NCBI GenBank assembly: GCA_031310005.1
Contig: CM062385.1
Coordinates: 62,001-126,000, forward strand
Reading direction: 5' to 3'
DNA from: Dactylellina haptotyla
Lineage: Eukaryota; Ascomycota; Orbiliomycetes; Orbiliales; Orbiliaceae
Length of the DNA: 64,000 nt
Shown here: piece by piece, positions 60,513 through 64,000 of the stretch
How the letters are laid out: each line of letters begins with the position of its first letter
How positions within the stretch are numbered: position 1 is the stretch's first letter
Translations under genes and position numbers: made by a program
The notes under the pieces: model-generated
Databases searched by the model: none
The model's input: only the letters and a program-made list of their open reading frames with translations
What the model was told of the DNA's origin: nothing

Positions 60513-63330
60513 ATGGGATTCTGGAGCTCCAAAAAGGATGGTGCGAGCGAAGGTTCGACATCACCAACGCCAGGGAAAAAAGACAAGAAAAATAGAGATA
60601 AGGTATTATCAAATGCTACCCCGAAATCTGATTACGACAACATACTTACTCAATTGCTAGAGCTACGGAATGGCGCATCTTCAAGAAATGACTAGCAGAG
60701 AAGATCCAAGATACGGATACCGAATCCGGAGCACCATGGAACCGCGATCAAAGTACGTCCAATAACATTCTAATCCCACCACGATATTGAATCTTTTTTG
60801 CTAACAAGGCGCAATGGAAAATCAATAGCGGCCACTTCATTGACATGCGTTCTATGGGATACCCCAGTCACCACGGCGAACCGGACTTCATCCGATCCCG
60901 CCTCATGGGTCAATTCCAGGAAACGCTCAATGCCAAACTTAACGAAGGCATCCGCAAGGCCTGCCTCCACTGGGACGACGAGGTGCTCAATCTCGAGAAC
61001 AACTATCACAACGTTCTCGAGGAGCGCAACGGCCTTAAGACGGAGAATAAGAGTCTTTCGAACCGGGTGAAGGCGCTGGAGAAAGACGTAAACGATAAAG
61101 TCGCACTGCTGAAAGAGTTCCAAGCGGGACATATGAAGAGTTCTGGGAGCAGACGGCTCGCACCCTCGAGTAGTGCTATCTCCAATGACTTTGAAGCGTT
61201 GGAGCGACGGGTGAGGGATACGGTATTCGGACGAGTCGCGAAGATGAGCATTCACGACCCGCACATTCAGGTCCTACTGCAGCATGAGCCATTTTTGGAC
61301 GCTCTCAAGGGGATTATGTGTAACACCGAAGAGACGAAAGATGCGGAGAACCTGGCAGCGAGTTTACTCGAGGTCGTGGATGACCCCGAGAAGAATGGCT
61401 TGTTGAGGTATATGATGCAAGGTGTTATTCACGATGTGCTGCACAAGAAGATTATGGGGATTGCGATGCCGGGACTTGATGACGGTGAATTAAAGGTATT
61501 GCAGAAGGTTTATGAAGTTATCGCACTTAGTGAGTGGATTCGCAATTAAGACCTTGTGGGTAATTGACTTCGTGCTAACGACCGCGACAGGCGAAGGTGA
61601 ACAGGGCATGAAGATGGCCCAACAATGGCGAGCTGAGACCTACAGAAGACTTGCTTACTGGACGGAGAACGTCGACGAGCTCGCAAAGCACGCCGAGGTC
61701 TCGCCGGCTATCGGCGAGATGGCAATGAAGCTCAATAGCATTGTCGATGGAGCTGAGAAAGAGATCTTTAGGATCCTGGCTCCATTCTGCGATAAAGACA
61801 CACCTGAAGGCGAGAAATTCAGCCTGATGATTGTGGATATCGTGGATAAGGCGTTTGAATTCAGCATTCTCATCGGATCACAGAACTCCAGATACGAGCT
61901 ACACAGGAACGACGACAACGTAGACGATTTCAAAGCTGTGCCGGAGCACCTCGAGAAACCATCTTCGGATAATGCACCTTTGTTCTACGCTGTTCCGGCG
62001 CTCATCAAGACCTCAGGTGAAGATGGCGAGGCATATGAAGTGTCTGAACTTTTAACTCAAGGCAAGATATACGTCTTATTTGGAATCGGTGAGATATTCG
62101 ATGATCTGGACGACGAAGAGGAAACCGAACAGACAGCAGCAACAGCCACGGAGAAGCCTTCGATCAAGATGGCATCCCCTGTGAATGGCGAGGACATGAT
62201 CGAACCCGTTGGAGGAAGCCCTGACATCATCAACAAGGAAGAAGCTGTCTCCGAAGGCCAAAAGCCCGATCCAGAAAAGGTATGAGGCACGAAGGTACAT
62301 GATCCCTTAATTTTACTTATATCACTAAGCCTGTGATTTCTAGATCGATCTATCAGAGAAAGCGAAGGCCACGGAACCAAGTACGAGACCATCCGTCCAA
62401 GGTGCAGACACTCTGCCAAATGAACCCAATCCAAGTATGACAGAACGTTCTGAGATTATTGTCCATGTACAGGAACTGATCGTAATGACGACATGCAAAG
62501 ACAAGAAAGAGTCGAGCGAGGACCCGGCGACGTTGGAGACGATCGAGACCAACGGCGCCACCGTCACGACGACCTCCGGAAACAGCGAGAACGCTATAAC
62601 CCGGATACAAGAGAGCCCTTCGAAGCCGGAGGCGGAGACAATGGTAACCGAGCAGGGAGCGGCGCCAGTCGCAGGGCTCCAGGCGGAAGCATCCACGACG
62701 ACGAGCCAAGGGACACCCAGCCCAGAGAACCCAGAGCCCCAACTTCAATGTACCCCAAAGACAGCCAGCGAACTCTTGGAAGCCTCGCTCAACAGCAAGC
62801 TCCCTCCATCAATCGAAAGCAAGTTTCAGAGTCTCGAAGCCCACCTGACCGAATCTCCAGCCTGGCAAAGGGACAACCCAGTTCCTCCAGCGGAGACCAA
62901 AGAAGCTCCAGCCACCAGCAGCACAAATCCGGAAACCGAGACCAAGCAGGAGCAAGTCAAGGAGGAGGCCAGCGGCCCTCCAGTAACGGAGCAAGTAGCG
63001 GCAGCGTCAGACCCCGTCCAAGCAGCAACAGCCAAAGCCCAGGTAACGGAAACATTGCCTACGCGGTCTCCAACAGAGGAACAGGAGGGGGAGGGGGAGG
63101 AGGAATCGCCCGCTCTTACCCCGTCGTTAACACCTCGGATCGAAATAACTTTGCCGACCGAGCACGAGCTCAGTCTGCCAGCGCTTACCAGCAGCAGCAG
63201 CAGCAATTCAGTAGCGCAGTCCACGCCGCGCACCTTGCCAGCCGGACCAGTCAGCTTGTTGAGCAACAGCGACAGCAAGACGCCAGTGGCAACTACGGAG
63301 GCAGTCGGCGTTGAGACCGTTGTGCAGTAG
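60513..63330 (+). CDS. Coiled-coil protein of unknown function with a long acidic Ser/Thr/Pro-rich tail
   Basis: Proposed exons 60513-60602, 60661-60752, 60829-61529, 61591-62279, 62344-63330; 852 aa. The first three junctions are set by the only in-frame combination: NRDK-SYGMAHLQEM, then EPRS-NGHFIDMRSMGYP. The N-terminus MGFWSSKKDGASEGSTSPTPGKKDKK is basic and Ser-rich. A coiled coil spans ~130-180 (DEVLNLENNYHNVLEERNGL, NKSLSNRVKALEKDVNDKV); the next ~300 residues are helical with no recognised domain (MAMKLNSIVDGAEKEIFRIL, QGKIYVLFGIGEIFDDLDDEEE). Exon 5 continues as an acidic, Glu/Pro/Thr-rich tail. If the last intron is retained, translation stops at 62285. A second sense frame (62493-63314) is open through the same exon. 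Start context CCAAAATGG. Confidence 0.65.
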
Positions 63331-64000
63331 ATGAGATCGTTATATTGTCAAGGGGGTGTTTTCTACAATTTACAATTTTGTTTCCTGTTGTAGTAGTTAA
63401 ATTAGTAGTATATATGCGATCTGCATGCGCGTGTTTTAGGTGCTTGCTGTGTATTGATTTTCACCCGGAGGTCATTCATTTCTTATTTAGCTTATATATC
63501 TTATTTCTCTCTCACTCCTTTGTTTAACCTCAAGTTGACGTTTTAGTGAGATATTCGATATGGATAGTTGTTGAATAGTGCCGTAAATGGTAGTTGAGAA
63601 CAGAGCCCTTGCATGAAGAATGGAGTATCGGAATATGGATACTCGACCGTCGCGTGTCGATGACATCATCCACTTTCCTCTAATACCTTCGCAAATTCGG
63701 ACCTCCTCCTGTATCTGTATCCAATCTAGCCCAGGGATATGTGATCTGGTGTTGATATTACTGCTGTGCCCCGGGTCTGCGAGGAGAAGATTTTAATAGT
63801 TGTTTGGGAATGCATTTGAATTTACAGGTTGGTTTATTTATCCTGCACGCCGTGTCGGGTAACACAGGCTTCGACAACGACGACAACAACAACAACAGTA
63901 AAACACCAACAGATGGAATGTTTGGTCCTGGTGGAACCAGCTGTCTCCGCTGTCAGTATTAGCGGGTGTGGCAGGTGTGCATGAGCTGAGCACCCGCTAG
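63331..64000. other. 3' flank, no gene supported
   Basis: The last 670 bp hold no supported gene. A GACAAC-rich microsatellite-like run lies at about 63872-63900. Confidence 0.5.

Noticed and set aside
60689-60694. TGA CTA, the known strong stop-readthrough context, inside an otherwise open stretch of the coiled-coil gene
   Set aside because: The spliced model reads this segment in another frame (GAA ATG ACT AGC) and needs no readthrough; exons join in frame on both sides.
1-64000. CRISPR arrays, rRNA genes, or a secondary-metabolite cluster
   Set aside because: No regularly spaced repeats, no rRNA signatures, and no polyketide, peptide-synthetase or terpene synthase genes were seen; CRISPR is not expected in a fungus.

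Overview
The window is a stretch of nuclear chromosome from a filamentous ascomycete (Pezizomycotina; a leotiomycete-like genome is my guess, not shown). Evidence: genes split by 50-160 bp introns with GTANGT donors and CTAAC branch sites, an intron-containing tRNA-Glu, and fungus-only families (eisosome protein Eis1, Tps3-type trehalose subunit, fungal GH26-CBM1 mannanase, vacuolar cation-chloride cotransporter, Sfk1-like protein). All gene models below are joined by hand from splice signals and reading-frame continuity; every model listed as high confidence keeps frame through all its junctions.

Layout. 1-6750 is an extremely AT-rich block (about one base in ten is G or C by eye) with no coding frame, most like a RIP-degraded transposon island. 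A four-exon DOPA 4,5-dioxygenase-like gene begins only ~270 bp beyond it. 7.9-17.4 kb is gene-poor and holds three members or relics of a small unknown protein family, one of them frame-broken by an exact 47-bp tandem duplication. From 17.4 kb the region is ordinary gene space: a CHFR-like RING/PBZ ubiquitin ligase (17.5-19.2 kb, with a duplicated zinc-finger segment and a long open frame after its stop), a secreted CBM35-GH26-CBM1 beta-mannanase (22.3-24.3), a Tps3/Tsl1-like trehalose-synthase subunit (25.4-28.4), Eis1 (30.0-33.5), GPI mannosyltransferase 3 on the minus strand (33.9-35.9), tRNA-Glu(CTC) (36.2), a cysteine-desulfurase-like PLP enzyme (37.0-38.4), an Sfk1/Frag1-type membrane protein (39.5-40.5), an F-box protein (41.2-42.0), a broken aminoglycoside-phosphotransferase-fold kinase (42.4-42.8), a vacuolar cation-chloride cotransporter (43.6-47.8), a small Cys-motif protein (50.4-51.3), a large vWA-E2 fusion protein (51.6-55.3, minus), an HSPA12-type Hsp70-like ATPase (56.7-58.9, minus) and a coiled-coil protein (60.5-63.3).

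Working together. There is no operon-like logic, as expected for a fungus. Recurrent themes are ubiquitin signalling (RING/PBZ E3, F-box protein, E2 fusion), stress and membrane organisation (trehalose subunit with upstream STRE-like sites, eisosome, Sfk1-like) and plant-polymer degradation (mannanase). The most unusual items are the unknown small-protein family, the vWA-E2 fusion standing next to an Hsp70-like gene, the exact tandem duplications inside two genes, and an exon that is open in two sense frames for over 270 codons.
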